A stretch of 64,000 bases of DNA from Buddleja alternifolia (Eukaryota > Streptophyta > Magnoliopsida > Lamiales > Scrophulariaceae): the NCBI GenBank assembly GCA_019426215.1, contig CM033396.1, positions 19,855,101 through 19,919,100 on the forward strand, written 5' to 3'. The translations under genes and the position numbers were made by a program. Positions within the stretch are counted from its first letter, which is position 1; the number at the start of each line of letters is the position of its first letter. The notes under the pieces were generated by a model. That model had not been told where the DNA came from. It saw only the letters and a list, made by a program, of their open reading frames with translations, and did not search any database. Below, in pieces: positions 20,857 to 31,766 of this stretch.

Positions 20857-23584
20857 AGACGACATATAATATGTCATCTTCTATTTATGTTATATAATGT
20901 GAGAGAGAGTGAGAGGTGAGAGAAAGAGAGGAAAGAGAGTTTGTCCGTGAGTGTGAGAACGTGAGAGTGGAGAAAAAGAGGAGAGAGAGAAAGAGTTTGT
21001 CAGGGAGCACAATGATTACTTTTATTTTTGGTCAAAAAATTATGACTTTTCTGATAAAAAAATGGATGATCCAAACATGAGTGGACCAAAAATTGGGACC
21101 AAAATGGGGTTGAAAACGTAACCAAACATAGCCTAAATTTGTCTAAATTAAATACGAGATATTTTGAATTTATGGTACTAATTTTGAAAAATTTGTAACG
21201 AATGAGGTTAGAATTAAAATTGAATTAAATAATGAGACGGAAATTATAATTTCTCGGTTCTCCTAAGAAATATATACTTTTTCGTGTTTATCCAAAAGAG
21301 TTTAAAACTCATGTCTAGATAAGTTAGGGCCGGTGATGCCTAGCCTAGTTGGTTAAGGTTGAGGCCCCATAACCAAGAGGTTATGGGTTCGACTCTCACT
21401 GGATGCATGTAGGTTTTCTCTCTACTTGTAATAGTAGTTTGTTTGTAATAGTTTGTAGCTTATGATTGTATTTGCTTATGATGCTTACTTGTAATAGATT
21501 CTCTTGCAACCGATGTATTATGATGTTGTAATCGTTCCTTAAAAAAAAAAAAAAAAAGATAAGTTAGCTATGACTTAATTTTAAGATCAAATCCTTATTC
21601 ATTTCTGATATGCTTTTGGGTTTTTATACTTATCTGTGTCTCAGATTTTGAAGTTTCATTTGTTATTAAATACTACTTTCTTATTCTAATTAAAAAGTAT
21701 TGTAGTTTTTACGAAAACTATTTAAATTAACTGTTATTAACTAAAGATGCTTTTGTTAAATATGTTTGTACAACCAGCAACCCATGCGTAGACACTGGTT
21801 ACAACTAGTTATATAATGTATGCAATATATATTGAAGGCAAAGTTTTATTTTCTTTGTCGTAATTATATTTATAGGTTGGTAACACTTTTGATCTTGTAA
21901 CTTCAATAATTACACATATATTCTTAAAATTGAAACATTTCATTTCAATTTTAGTCCTTTCTTACCATAATTAGACCTATTTGTCCAATTTATTTTACAC
22001 ATTTAGTCCTCGTACAGTCCATTTAAAAAATTGAAATTTTTTCGACCAAATTAATGGCCCGAACGTAGCACATGTGTCTCACAATTAATTTAACACACCC
22101 TTTTTCTTGGCAAGCTAAGAGATTTTTTCCTGAGTTTAAGAATTCAATTAGTTAACTTTTCCTGTAAAGATTCAAAGCGATTTTGTAAACATTATCACAT
22201 AATTCCAACTGTTATTATGATTTGATTTTTTTTCTTATCTGGGCTATCATTAATATACAAAATTAATATACGAAATTTGATAATGTAGCTTCGATGACAA
22301 GATTAATTTTTTTCTACAACTGTAGCTAGTGCTTTTGATAAATTCCGACCATCAATTTGGCCGAAAAATTCTTAATTTTTCAATTTAATCCGAATAAGAC
22401 TAAATGTGTAAAATAAATTGGACAAATAAGACAAAATGTGCCAAAAAAGACTAATTGTGTGAAAGAGGACTAAAATTTAAATAGGGTATGTTAATTTAAG
22501 GATTAAATGTTTGATTATTAAAGTTACAGGATCAAAAGTGCTGCCAATTACGGGACAGAAAATGTAATTTTACCTACATCAAACTTTATTATGTAATATA
22601 TAGATATAAAAAACAATGGTAGAATAAACATTTTGCAAGTTCTAGTTCTTTTTACCCCCATTTCCCAGGATCTGGTGGGATATAGGTGTAACAATTTTTT
22701 TTTTAAGAGGGTATTTTGACGTGTGATTGCTCCTAATTTATGATACACGGATACTGATACGGACATCTTATGACATATTTCAAACTTCAAAGATACGATA
22801 TGTCGATGATACGTGTATGTATATACATGTATTGTATCTGAAAATAAATTTAATTCAATAGATTCATTGACATAAAATTTTGTCTAGTTCTCTAAATTTC
22901 TTTTGTTATTTATTTAACTTTCAAGATTTTTAATAAAGAATCGAAAACATTATTTTTTCCCTATTTTAGATCAGAAAATATTTTATAATTTAACAGAAAT
23001 ACTCTGCCCGGTATTCAAGGAAGGAGTGACGTATACTTCAAATTTTGTATGGATATGTATTCAGAATTTTCTCTTCTCTTTTTATTTTCGGTGCCCTTCA
23101 TTAATGTCCTGGACACAATATCTGGGAGTAATTGCAGCGAATACGAGTAAGAAAGAAATACGATCATGTTTAGGAGTATCCGTGCATCATAGCACCTAAC
23201 CTTATGGTCTACTATTGCTCATTTATTTAGTCAAATGTCAAATGCTTAAACATTATACATACTAGCTGTCGGAGCACACTCGATGGATTTATAATATTAT
23301 TATTATTTGAGAAAGTTGAACATAGATTAATTGTGATATCGGATGCAGGCAGGGAAGCGGTGGCATACATGGGACCACGGCCACATGTAGGAATCCACCG
23401 TTACATATTAGTGCTTTTCAAGCAGAAAGCGCCACTGGCATTGGGATTGGAGGTGCCAGAGTGCAGGTCGCATTTTAACACCAGGGCCTTCGCACAGCAG
23501 CTTGACCTGGGTATGCCTGTAGCCACCGTTTATTTCAATGCTCACAAGGAACCCGCCAACAGGAAGCAGAAGCGCCACAATTAG
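18605..23584 (+). CDS. MFT: MFT-like phosphatidylethanolamine-binding protein (coding 18605-18929 and 23349-23584)
   Basis: The 186-codon product is a full-length PEBP of the MFT branch: [17 protein letters not shown] at residues 5-21, [16 protein letters not shown] at 71-86, HWIVTDIP at 93-100, [10 protein letters not shown] at 123-132 and [13 protein letters not shown] at 166-178, with the MFT-typical C-terminal Pro177. MFT proteins are PEBP regulators that act in seed dormancy and germination downstream of ABA. The one intron has donor CAAG|GT (18930) and acceptor GCAG (23347-23348), splits a Gly codon and sits at the family's third intron position. Introns 1 and 2 (after YTLV and after LHW) are absent. 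Oddities are a His/Asp insertion GHGHDDDD (62-69), Leu91 where MFT has Trp, FT Tyr and TFL1 His, and Ser149 at the segment-B site. The start at 18605 follows from the TATA box. No frame break is seen, so the gene looks functional. Confidence 0.92.
18981..19152. mobile_element. 'GACGGAG' element in the MFT intron
   Basis: It begins CGGGACGGAGCC and shares the 'ttttgacttttggcattttg' and 'cattcgcccctt' blocks with 12946-13148. The right inverted end is not preserved, so it is truncated. Confidence 0.5.
19428..19825. mobile_element. Fold-back (long-TIR) MITE in the MFT intron
   Basis: The left arm ('tgtcccataattttgaaaaa', 'tttggtcccaatcaaattt', 'acagtcaa') is the reverse complement, with mismatches, of the right arm at 19735-19825 ('ttgaccgttaaattttag', 'taggacataatgtgg'). 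Arms of about 150 bp surround a short centre with a C-run (19688-19704). MULE-derived MITEs commonly have this form. The target duplication is not resolved. Confidence 0.6.
19979..21133. mobile_element. PIF/Harbinger (Tourist-like) element, 1,155 bp, in the MFT intron
   Basis: The ends are GGCTATGTTTGGTTATG and ...ACCAAACATAGCC, flanked by the 3-bp duplication TAA on both sides (19976-19978, 21134-21136). This is diagnostic of PIF/Harbinger. It has no transposase. The centre holds the palindrome array at 20452-20881 and a GA-rich stretch (20897-20995). A shorter relative is at 32939-33306 and a relic at 9120-9310. Confidence 0.88.
20452..20881. repeat. Five palindromic units in the Harbinger element
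   Basis: Units at 20452-20477, 20533-20559, 20655-20681, 20785-20811 and 20855-20881 follow GAAGACGACAT-N5-ATGTCGTCTTC. The fourth is perfect on both 11-bp arms; the others have 1-3 changes. Spacers are AT-rich, contain a repeated 'taattataaaattatattt' type block, and vary from about 43 to 103 bp. Confidence 0.85.
21328..21556 (+). mobile_element. tRNA-derived SINE in the MFT intron
   Basis: The head has a pol III A box (TAGCCTAGTTGGTTAAGG, 21341-21358) and B box (GGTTCGACTCT, 21386-21396). The tail ends in an A-run of 17 bases or more. A perfect 11-bp target duplication AGATAAGTTAG flanks it (21317-21327 and 21557-21567). It is not a tRNA gene because the arms do not form a full cloverleaf and the body continues for 150 bases. 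Confidence 0.92.
21875..22549. mobile_element. Second fold-back MITE in the MFT intron
   Basis: The left arm (about 21875-22060: 'cacttttgatcttgtaactt', 'ttgtccaatttattttacac') is the inverse of the right arm (about 22340-22549: 'gtgtaaaataaattggacaa', 'gttacaggatcaaaagtg'). The arms are about 190 bp and diverged. There is no ORF. Target duplication is not resolved. Confidence 0.65.
22735..23050. repeat. Dispersed repeat, copy 2
   Basis: It shares block order with 12830-13560: 'gatacggacatcttatgaca', 'gaaaataaatttaattcaat', then 'ccggtattcaagg'. No coding content. Confidence 0.45.
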
Positions 23585-23659
23585 CTATCTATGCATGTAA
23601 CAGTATATATTATATATACTCTATAGCTTTCACAGCTTTCTGCTGCTAACTATTTCGCT

Positions 23660-23665
23660 AATAAA
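23660..23665 (+). terminator. MFT polyadenylation signal
   Basis: AATAAA lies 76 bases after the stop codon, followed by a T-rich stretch. The fold-back element at 23704 starts 38 bases further, so the 3' end of the transcript is probably just before or inside it. Confidence 0.6.
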
Positions 23666-24056
23666 CTTTTTCCCTTTAGTTTTTGGTTGCATATATATAA
23701 TAGGGATAATGTCACTTGTGATCCTCAAATTATCAGTTTTATCTCACTTTGGTCCTTAAAGTAATTTTGTTACACTATAGTCCCTAATTTTTTATTGTAT
23801 CACTTTGGCCCTTTCCGGCACATTTTGGCCAGAAGTGTCAGCGCGTGTGTTACACGCTCGATTTTTCAGGAGTAAAACGGTAAGAAATATTTTTTTGTTG
23901 CACTTTGGTCCCTGATTTTGTAGATTTCTTGCACTTTGGTCCCTGATTTTGTAGATTTGTTGCACTTTGGTCCCTTATTTTGTAAATTTATTGTACTTTG
24001 GTACCTGATTTTGTAGATTTGTTGTACTTTGGTCCTTTTTACCATTTTTTACCAAT

Positions 24057-24061
24057 AACCC
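24057..24061. repeat. Target duplication of element B, left
   Basis: AACCC immediately before TGTTTCGTG; the partner copy is AACCC at 37978-37982. Confidence 0.9.
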
Positions 24062-24835
24062 TGTTTCGTGATAAAAACAAATTGGACTAGGGAAGGATTT
24101 CGAGTAGTCGGTCCAAGCCCCTTGATAATTTACAACTTAGAATTACCTCCTACCCCTGCTTATATTTGCTGATGGTCATTTATGACTTTAATTATTATTA
24201 ATTATTACTTAAACCTTCGATAAATACAGAGATATATCGAAAGCACTAGCAATTAACAGATATTAAAAGCTTGAACCTGAATTATACCTCCATGAAGAAT
24301 TCTTCGCTGAAATTTCTTCTATTGCAACACTTGAATACAGTCGGACTTACAAATCTTCGAACGCTACTAAGACTATTTTCTAACTAAGAAAGTACAAGAT
24401 TTTAAACCAAACTACTCCTACAAGCTATGATTACTCCTAATAAAACGAAGAAAATGCAGAAGTTTGTTTGAGTGTCTTTTTTCTCTCCCTTTTTCTCCTT
24501 CTTTTCATATATATATTTTCCACCTCATTTTCGGTTTCTTGCAACCCCCACGTTCTCACCCTCTTCCGAAAACCGCTGCTAACCTCCTCTTTGAATTTCT
24601 TGATTTGGCGCCTATTTTCTGGTATTGGATCGATTCCTGATCTTGGGCCTCTTCTTCTTCTTGCTTTTCTCCCTTCATGGTTGTTGGGCTCTCATTAAAT
24701 CTAGCTCATACTTCTCTTCGAATGTTTAAATGTTCAGTTCTTGGGCTTTGATAACCGCGGGTCCATCTGATTTTATCCAAGCCACCCCTTATTGGCTTTA
24801 TTCGGCCCAATTTAATTTTAGTTTAGGTGTAAACA
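24062..24835 (-). mobile_element. 3' LTR of element B
   Basis: 774 bp, starting TGTTTCGTGATAAAAAC and ending GGTGTAAACA on the + strand. It adjoins the AACCC duplication and the polypurine tract. On the + strand it lies just upstream of the antisense gene and might supply its promoter. Confidence 0.9.
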
Positions 24836-24848
24836 AATGCCCCCCTAA
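24836..24848 (-). other. Polypurine tract of element B
   Basis: On the - strand TTAGGGGGGCATT directly precedes the 3' LTR; it would prime plus-strand DNA synthesis. Confidence 0.6.
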
Positions 24849-25247
24849 TATACGTGAATGTTTCGAGTTCGTGTATATTAAATGACACGTCTATTTTTCC
24901 TTGTATACGCGAATGTTTCGAATTCGTGGGTATTAAATGACACGTTCATTCTTTAAATGACCCGTCCATTCTTAGGAGACCTTTGACATTTTGGCAGCTG
25001 CAATTAGTGACAATGGACGTGTCCTTTCCCTGTAAACGGAGCTTCTCAAATCCATCATTACTCTTTAAAGAAAGGGCACACCTTTTTGTGGTCGAGTGCC
25101 TATCCCATATATATACCATGTCTTTCCTTTTTTGTTATTATTACAATCTTTCATCTCCTTCTGCTATTGAGAGTAAAAGCAAAGAAAGTTATTTTTTTGT
25201 TCTTATCTTCTTTGAGCTCCTTCACTTCTCTCATCAAAGTTTCATCA
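24849..25247 (+). promoter_or_regulatory. Leader/promoter region of the antisense gene in element B
   Basis: A 'gcgaatgtttcga...ttaaatgacacg' unit occurs twice, around 24850-24890 and 24906-24945. A TATATATA box at 25109-25116 would place a start site near 25140 and leaves a C/T-rich leader before the ATG at 25248. Function is inferred from spacing only. Confidence 0.4.
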
Positions 25248-28200
25248 ATGGAGGATCCTTGCCGTAATCTCGATCTTCACAACCTTTCTAATTTGGTCTC
25301 TCGAGAGACCTACCTAAATTGCAAGGATGCCAAAATTTATACGCCGTCATCCAAGATTTCATGGCGCACTATCGAGACGCCAAGGTATCGTCCCTTGAAC
25401 GTACCTACGAAATCCCTCCTTGGGCTACCCTTCGACAGGGTGAATCGTTTGCCCATTTGGCTCTCGGACCCCGATTCAAGCCTCAAGCCTTTAAGCCTGC
25501 CCCTTCAGGAAGCCCTAATCTTTTAGGTACTTTCCCCGCCTTGGGAGCTGGCGGCCCCCTATTTCTTTCCAGACCTATCAAATTTGCCTGGAACAATTCA
25601 AGTAAGCCTATCAATGGTTGGATTGGAGTTATAGATGCGTTCCCATGGTTCGAGCGGTTCGCCCAATTCCAAACAAAGTGGGAGGGGAACCGAATTCTAG
25701 GGCTCATTTGAATGGCCTGTTATCCTATTTTTCCTTTCGAACAAGTTATGTCAAACACCTTAGTGTATTCCTGGAATCCGTCTTACAATTGCTTCGTTTT
25801 GCCCGAGGGTTTCAAACGGTAACTCTGGAAGACGTTGAATTTGTCTCCAGATGGTATTCGTCTTTCCACTGGGGACATGGTAGGTGATGTGCCTCAATTG
25901 TTCGAAGCTGCCGAACAATGGCTGAAGGTACATGGTAAGGGCAGAGGCTCGAACATCGCCTATACTAATCTGGTTAAGCATTTCGTCAATTCTTCCTACC
26001 CGGTTACTCCAATCGAGGAGGTGTTGTTTCTCAACTTTGTCTTTTCCCGATTTCTAATGAATACCAGCTGTGCCGTAAACAAGACTTTCCTCATTCTATC
26101 TGTCAATATTTCCACAACGTTGGGACCGCTCGAATTGGCCCCTTTTCTATTGGCCCATTTCTATCGCATGATGTTTCAACTACATCGTGATCCTTCGAGT
26201 GCCAACAGATTATCAGGACCTCTATGGTTGCTATCCTGCTGGGCCCTTCTGTATTACCCAGAGCTACTCAATATCAGATCATTGGGAGCCCTCGAGAAGC
26301 AAATCCAGGCAGAGGTTAAACAGGGCTCGAGGAAGACCACAGGATACAAGTTCAAGCCCCTTTCATCATGAGTTTGTTATGGAGAGGCTACCATAAACCT
26401 GTTGGTTCTCCTTGAAAAGGCTTCTTATCTTCTTGTTCTGAGCACCGTGTTCAATCCCCTTGATTTAGGAGTATGGTGCCCTTTTCTCGAGTTGAGGCAT
26501 GAACAAGAGGCAGCTGACTGGGCGCATGTTTCTTTGCCCTCATGGTTAAGGTCCATTGACTCCCTCAACCTTTGCTCCAATGACCAAGGCTATTGGAGGT
26601 CAATCCTTTCTTCTCGAGATCTCCTTCTATCGGACAATACATCAGGTGTCGAGGTTTATAATCCTCAGGTACTTTTATTCATTATTTCGAATATCATCCC
26701 TTTTCTCTATTTTGTTTATTGATGTATTCTCATTCGACCATATATTTTTCTTTTCACCTTTGTTCGCGGCAGTTTGGCATAAGTCAAACCTTTGCCCTGC
26801 CCTTTTTGGGTACCTTGAATCGCCCATGGTCTAAGAGGACCTATCAGCCCCCCACTTCTCATCGAGGCAAAGCAGAGAACACCATACGAGACAAGATTTT
26901 TTGCAAAATGCCTCTTTCTTTCATCCCTGCCTTTTGCAGGATCCTTCGAGTGGAAGATTACTTCCTCGATTTTTGGAACTCTGTCTTGAGCCATTTTTAC
27001 TCGAGGCAGACCATTCGAAAGCAGGTCACTGCCCTTTGGCAACTTCTTGCCAATGTTGTCGATTTATCTCCAATTTGGCACATCTCTCACCTCAGGTATT
27101 AACACCTTATCCCCTCTAATCCTTGTTTCGATTATTTTTTACACCTAATACTTCCATCCTTTTCTTATCTCAATAGGATGCTGATTACATCATCCCTTAT
27201 GCCCTGACTTCTGGGTGGAGGTTCGAGCAATGTCTTCCTATTCAATCTCCTACCCCCTCGGAACCGATCCAAACATCCGAGGTGATCACCTTCACAGCCA
27301 GGGTGGATCCCTTGGCAGGTCCTTCCACAGTGGAAGAATCTTGACCGGAAGATCCTGTGGCTTTGGGGCCCGTGCCTCGAAAACGTCGGGCCCCTAGGGC
27401 TCCTCAAGCGGTATCTTAGAGACTCCAAGTCGAGGAAATAGATACCAAAGAAGTGGATCTGTATGCCCTCATAAATGTGGCTCGAAAATGCCTCCGTTTG
27501 CAAGGACCTGTCGAGGATCCTGGTATGTCTATTTTTGTGAGTTCGAATATACTGCTTTCATTAAAATTTCTTCTTATGTGTTTGAATATTTAGTATGTTG
27601 CAGTTCTGGCTGGAGATTCAAGTGGGGGTGACTCTCCTGATATGCCCATGTTCGGAGGAACAACTGTTGAGGTCGACCCGGATGATATCTCCAAAATTGA
27701 GACAGGGGGTCTAGCTGTAACCTTAATGGGGAAGATTTGTTTTGAATCAACCGCGGAGGCTTCCAATTATCAAGAGGTGGCAGTTCTCGATCCCATGGCA
27801 GAACATATCGAAGGTAAGTTTTAGATTAAGAACTTCTTTGAATCATGTCCCCAGTTTTTCTTTTCTGTATTCGATCTTCGACTTATTTTGTTTATTTCTT
27901 GCAGTAGTTCCTCTCAAAGAAACTTCGACTTCTCCCCCTCGAGAGGGGACTATTGATCCTTCGATGGACATCATTTTCAGTCCTTCGACTGTTCAATCTC
28001 CAGGTAATTGCAATTTGTTTTTACTTTTTGGTTTTGAGCCTAAATATCATCTCAGTATAACTTAAAACATTTCTCTTTTTCTTTCAGAAGAAATCCCGGT
28101 GTCTTCCATCATGATTCCGATTATCCCGATCCTACCATCTTCACTTAGATTCTCTTATTCATCCCTTGGAATTTCGAGCACCATTTTTATGGATTCGAGC

Positions 28201-29305
28201 ATACTGAGTAGTCTCAGGACGGATCATTTGGGAAGTTTCAACTTTCATTCCCTGCCGATCCCTTCACGAATTTCTTCCTCGTCAGTCCAACTTGAAGAAA
28301 TCGTGGAGGAACAAGTTTCGAGTCCTTTACTTGAAGGTATGATCTGTCTTTCATTGTACACACGAGTTGGCTTAAAAAAGTCCCCCATTTTCTTAACCTT
28401 TGAATCGATCCTTTTGATTTCAGGGACTACTGCGGACCTCAAAATGGTCACTACTGATCAGAGTCCCATACCTATTCTCGAATCCTCATTTGCCCCTTCC
28501 ACTTCGAGTTTGGTGGCAGCAATTATCTCTCCTCCTCAAGGTATGATCTTCATGTATTATTGAAATGTCCCACTTGAAAGATCCTTTTTTATCTCTAGTT
28601 ATTTCTTATGATGCCCTCATCACTTTCAGGGACTGAAATGATCACCGAAGATCCTGTCCCTTCTTTTTCAAGCATGGTGGCAGCCCTAGGTTCTTCATCT
28701 GAGGGTATAATTTTAACTTTGCTTTACTTTACATGTTTTCTCTTGCCTTAATATTATTTCGAGTACCACATTGTATTATCTTATAATGCAGATGCCTTGG
28801 AATTTTCTAAGGTTGGATTTAATGAAGTGCTCCATGATATAAGGCTTCAGCCTTATGACCTTGATTTAGTGGCTAGGCTGTGCTTTTTCTTAGATGAAGC
28901 GTCCTTGAGACTTGCCGAACTGTGGAGTGCTCAAAAAGGAATTCGGCTTCTCTCCATGCTTTGCTTGCTTAAGGCTTCAATCCTTTCTAGGCGGGAGTGC
29001 CTATTACTCACAACCAGCAGGTGAATTATCTTCAGGATCAAGCCATTATTTTGGAAAGCACTCTAGCAGACTATCTGGCCCAAATCACTTCTTTAGATGC
29101 CCAGATAGCTACTCTCCAAGCCCGCAAAGAGCAGCTTATCAATTCAGCTAATCAAGTTGAAGAGAACATAGCAGCTCTTAATGGCCAAATTACTCAATTA
29201 AACCACAAGCTCGAAGAAGTGGTCAAACAAGCTCTACTCGAACGAGATGCTTTTGAATCTTCCTTGGATATTTTGTTTACTTCTTTAAACTTTATTAAGT
29301 CTTAG
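25248..29305 (+). pseudogene. Antisense plant-mobile-domain (aminotransferase-like) gene of element B, nine exons
   Basis: ATG at 25248. Exons by GT-AG: 25248-26668, 26773-27095, 27177-27522, 27604-27813, 27905-28003, 28088-28336, 28424-28540, 28630-28704 and 28791 onward. Exon 1 shows the retroelement-type plant mobile domain: SWNPSYNCFVLPEG, TVTLEDV, EEVLFLNFVFSRFL, LELAPFLLAHFYRMM and GPLWLLSCWALLYYPELL, then GVEVYNPQ joined to FGISQTF across intron 1. The middle exons are Ser/Pro/Ile-rich and low in domain content. The last part is a long coiled coil (about 29010-29280). Frame changes near 25350 and 25820, stops at 25709 and 26369 and a shift near 28990 break it, but introns and later exons are well preserved. 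Plant mobile domains occur both in retroelements and in host proteins such as MAIN/MAIL1; the role here is unknown. The gene faces the retroviral genes, so its introns are not removable from genomic element RNA. Confidence 0.75.
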
Positions 29306-29515
29306 ATTATTTCTGTATTTTGTCAGGTAATCGTCAAATATTACCGATTACTTTTTATGAATTTTTTTGTTGTTTCGGGCAATCTTTCGAGTGTTAGTTG
29401 TTTATGTGTTTTCCATATTGTGGGCACATATTTCTTTAGATACACACGTTTAATGCTTCCCCATATTCTACTCCATTTAAATAATGAAGTTTATATGAAT
29501 TACCAACTAATTTCT
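29306..29515. other. Convergent gap between antisense gene and integrase
   Basis: The two transcription units end tail to tail here. The sequence is T-rich; no AATAAA-like signal is certain. Confidence 0.4.
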
Positions 29516-30919
29516 TCAAAATCGAAAATGGTCCTTCCCAGTTAGGTGACCATTTCCCGTAAAAATGATCTTTCGATCCTTCTGGCAAAAAAATTTCCAT
29601 ACTAAGTCCCCCGTCTCGAAGAATCTTTCTTTAACTCTCTTGTTGTAACGTTTCTTAGTCTTCTTTTTCTGAAGCTCAATTTGCTGTAAAGCTGATATTT
29701 GTAATATTTCGTGATCCAACTTTTCAATGTTCATGTTCTCAGCGTATTCCTTCACTGTGAACAATGTTTGCTCCAAAATCCTCTTCGATTTCACATTAAT
29801 TTCCATTGTTATTACTGCCTCATGGCCATAAACCAACTAAAAAAGGGATACCCCAAGACTATCTTTCTTAATCATCCTTAGGGCCCACAATGTGTCAATT
29901 AGCAATTCATGCCAATTCCTTGGATTGCTATTTATCATTTTCGAAATGCATCCTTTAATTAACTTGTTGGATGATTCGGCCTGTCCGTTTGCTTGTTCGT
30001 AACATGGCTTAGAATTTAGGAGCTTTGTACCGAATTGAGTTAGAAATTCGAGCATTTCCGTGCTATTAAAGACTCTTGCCTATCAAATGTTATAGATTCA
30101 GGGATTCCAAATCTAGTTATGATGTTCTCCTTGATGAAGTCTGCCACCTGTTTCAAATTAATGTTCTTGAAAGCCTTGGCTTCGACCCATTTCGTGAATA
30201 ATCGGTTGCCACTAGAATATAAATGTGCCTTTTAGATGAGGCTAGTTTAATCTCACCAATAATGTCCATAGCCATCCTCGAAATGGCCAAGGTTTAATCA
30301 TTGAATTTAATTCGACTATAGGTTGCCTAAAGACTTTGCCAAACTTTTGACATTGCTTACATCCTTTGGCGTAATCTATGCAATCCCGTAGCACTGTAGG
30401 CCAATAAAACCCGTATCTATGTATCAACCATCTCATTTTCTGGTCTGCTTGATGGGCCCCACAAATGCCTTCGTGTGTTTCTGCCATCGTGATCAGAGCA
30501 TCCTCTAAATCGAGACACTTTAACAAAATCTCTTGAGAATCTTTCCTATATAATTCTTGTCCGTCATTAAAGGAATAGTGAGCCATTAATTTTAATTTGT
30601 TCGAGAAACCCCCTCTCGATGGATTCTGAAGACAGTTAATAATTTTGAGATGCCAGTCATCTCTTTCTTTCATAATATCTACCTTATTAACACGTACCTG
30701 TAGCTCTTCGAAGGGTATCAGGACCTTTATTTCGAGTTGGACTGCTGATTCGGGCTTACACGGGTCAACCTTGTATCCTGAGGCTAACTGGGCTAAGTCA
30801 TTGGCCATCCGGTTGTTTTCCCTAGGGATATAAGTGACTTTAATAGTTTCGAGCTGCTTAAATAATTCGTGGATTCGGGCAAATGATGACATTTCCACAG
30901 GGCTTATACATTTGAACAC
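29516..30919 (-). pseudogene. Integrase of element B
   Basis: Three frames on the - strand (30919-30242, 30055-29837, 29836-29516) together cover the integrase. The N-terminal HHCC zinc finger is readable (HQADQKMRWLIHRYGFYWP followed by CKQC). The core's catalytic Glu block reads NGQAESSNKLIKG near 30000. The C-terminal part has ETGDLVWK-type residues near 29590. Stops near 30056 and between core blocks break the frame. It would have inserted element cDNA into the genome. Confidence 0.8.
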
Positions 30920-31766
30920 TCCCTTTACTTGATTTATAATTAACTAGGAATCGCCTTTTATTTCAATGCTTTTAGCCTTCATCTCGAGTAATACTTCCAA
31001 TCCCAAAATAAGGGCTTCATATTCCGCTCAATTGTTCGTACTATCCCCTTCGATTTTTGCGTATATCTTGGTGATTACTTTATTTGGAGATATAATGTAT
31101 ATCCCAATCTCGCACTATTTCGAGTGTTAGAACCATCAAAGTATAACACCCATGGTACTAAGTCTATAAACCCGGACTCGAAACTATCAGGCGTTTCTTC
31201 TATCTTCGAAGGGTGATCAGCCAAGAAGTCAGTCAATGTTTGCTCTTTTATAGCCTTTTGGGGTACGTAGACCAAATCGAATTTGAGTAGACTAAGACTC
31301 CATTTACTTAGACGACCTTTTACTAGAGGTTGATTCATCATGAATTTAATCACATCTATTGGTGATACAATCTCTATAACATATGCAGAGAAATAATGCC
31401 TTAATTTCACGGATGCGAAATAAAGACTGAGGCACCACTTTTCGATTGAAATGTATCTTTTCTCGACATCATTTAATAACCTGCTCAAGTAAAAGACTGC
31501 TTGCTCAAATCCTCTATCATTTTCTTGTACCAAAAGACATCCAATCGAACATTCTGCTGCCGATATGTATAGCCTTAGTTTCTTCCCTTTTCGAGGAGGA
31601 ATTAAAACTGGAGGTTGTGTTAAATATCATTTTATCGCCTCAAAAGCTTCTTCTTGTTCTTTTTCCTAAACAAAATTCTCTCCATCTCTTAGACGTAAGA
31701 GTGGGGAAAATGCTTCGATTTTCCCTGCTAAATTCGATATAAATCTTCTTAGAAAGTTTACTTCTC
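30920..31766 (-). pseudogene. RNase H region of element B
   Basis: The frame 31533-31075 starts with the RT-connected RNase H (VFYLSRLLNDVEKRYISIEK) and goes on to LVPWVLYFDGSN, the first catalytic Asp block of a second RNase H. The following AEYEALILGLE and IKGDS blocks lie at 31040-30945 in another frame with a stop. Two RNase H modules again support Tat affiliation. Confidence 0.7.

Noticed and set aside
21328..21400. tRNA gene
   Set aside because: A and B boxes are present but the arms do not pair as a cloverleaf; the unit has a poly(A) tail and target duplication, so it is a SINE.
18605..23584. FT or TFL1 instead of MFT
   Set aside because: [41 protein letters not shown] and KEPA are MFT-branch wording; the FT and TFL1 key residues are both absent.
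23704..24061. Part of the LTR of element B
   Set aside because: The AACCC duplication separates it from the LTR, and its inverse copy lies at the other end of the fold-back element.
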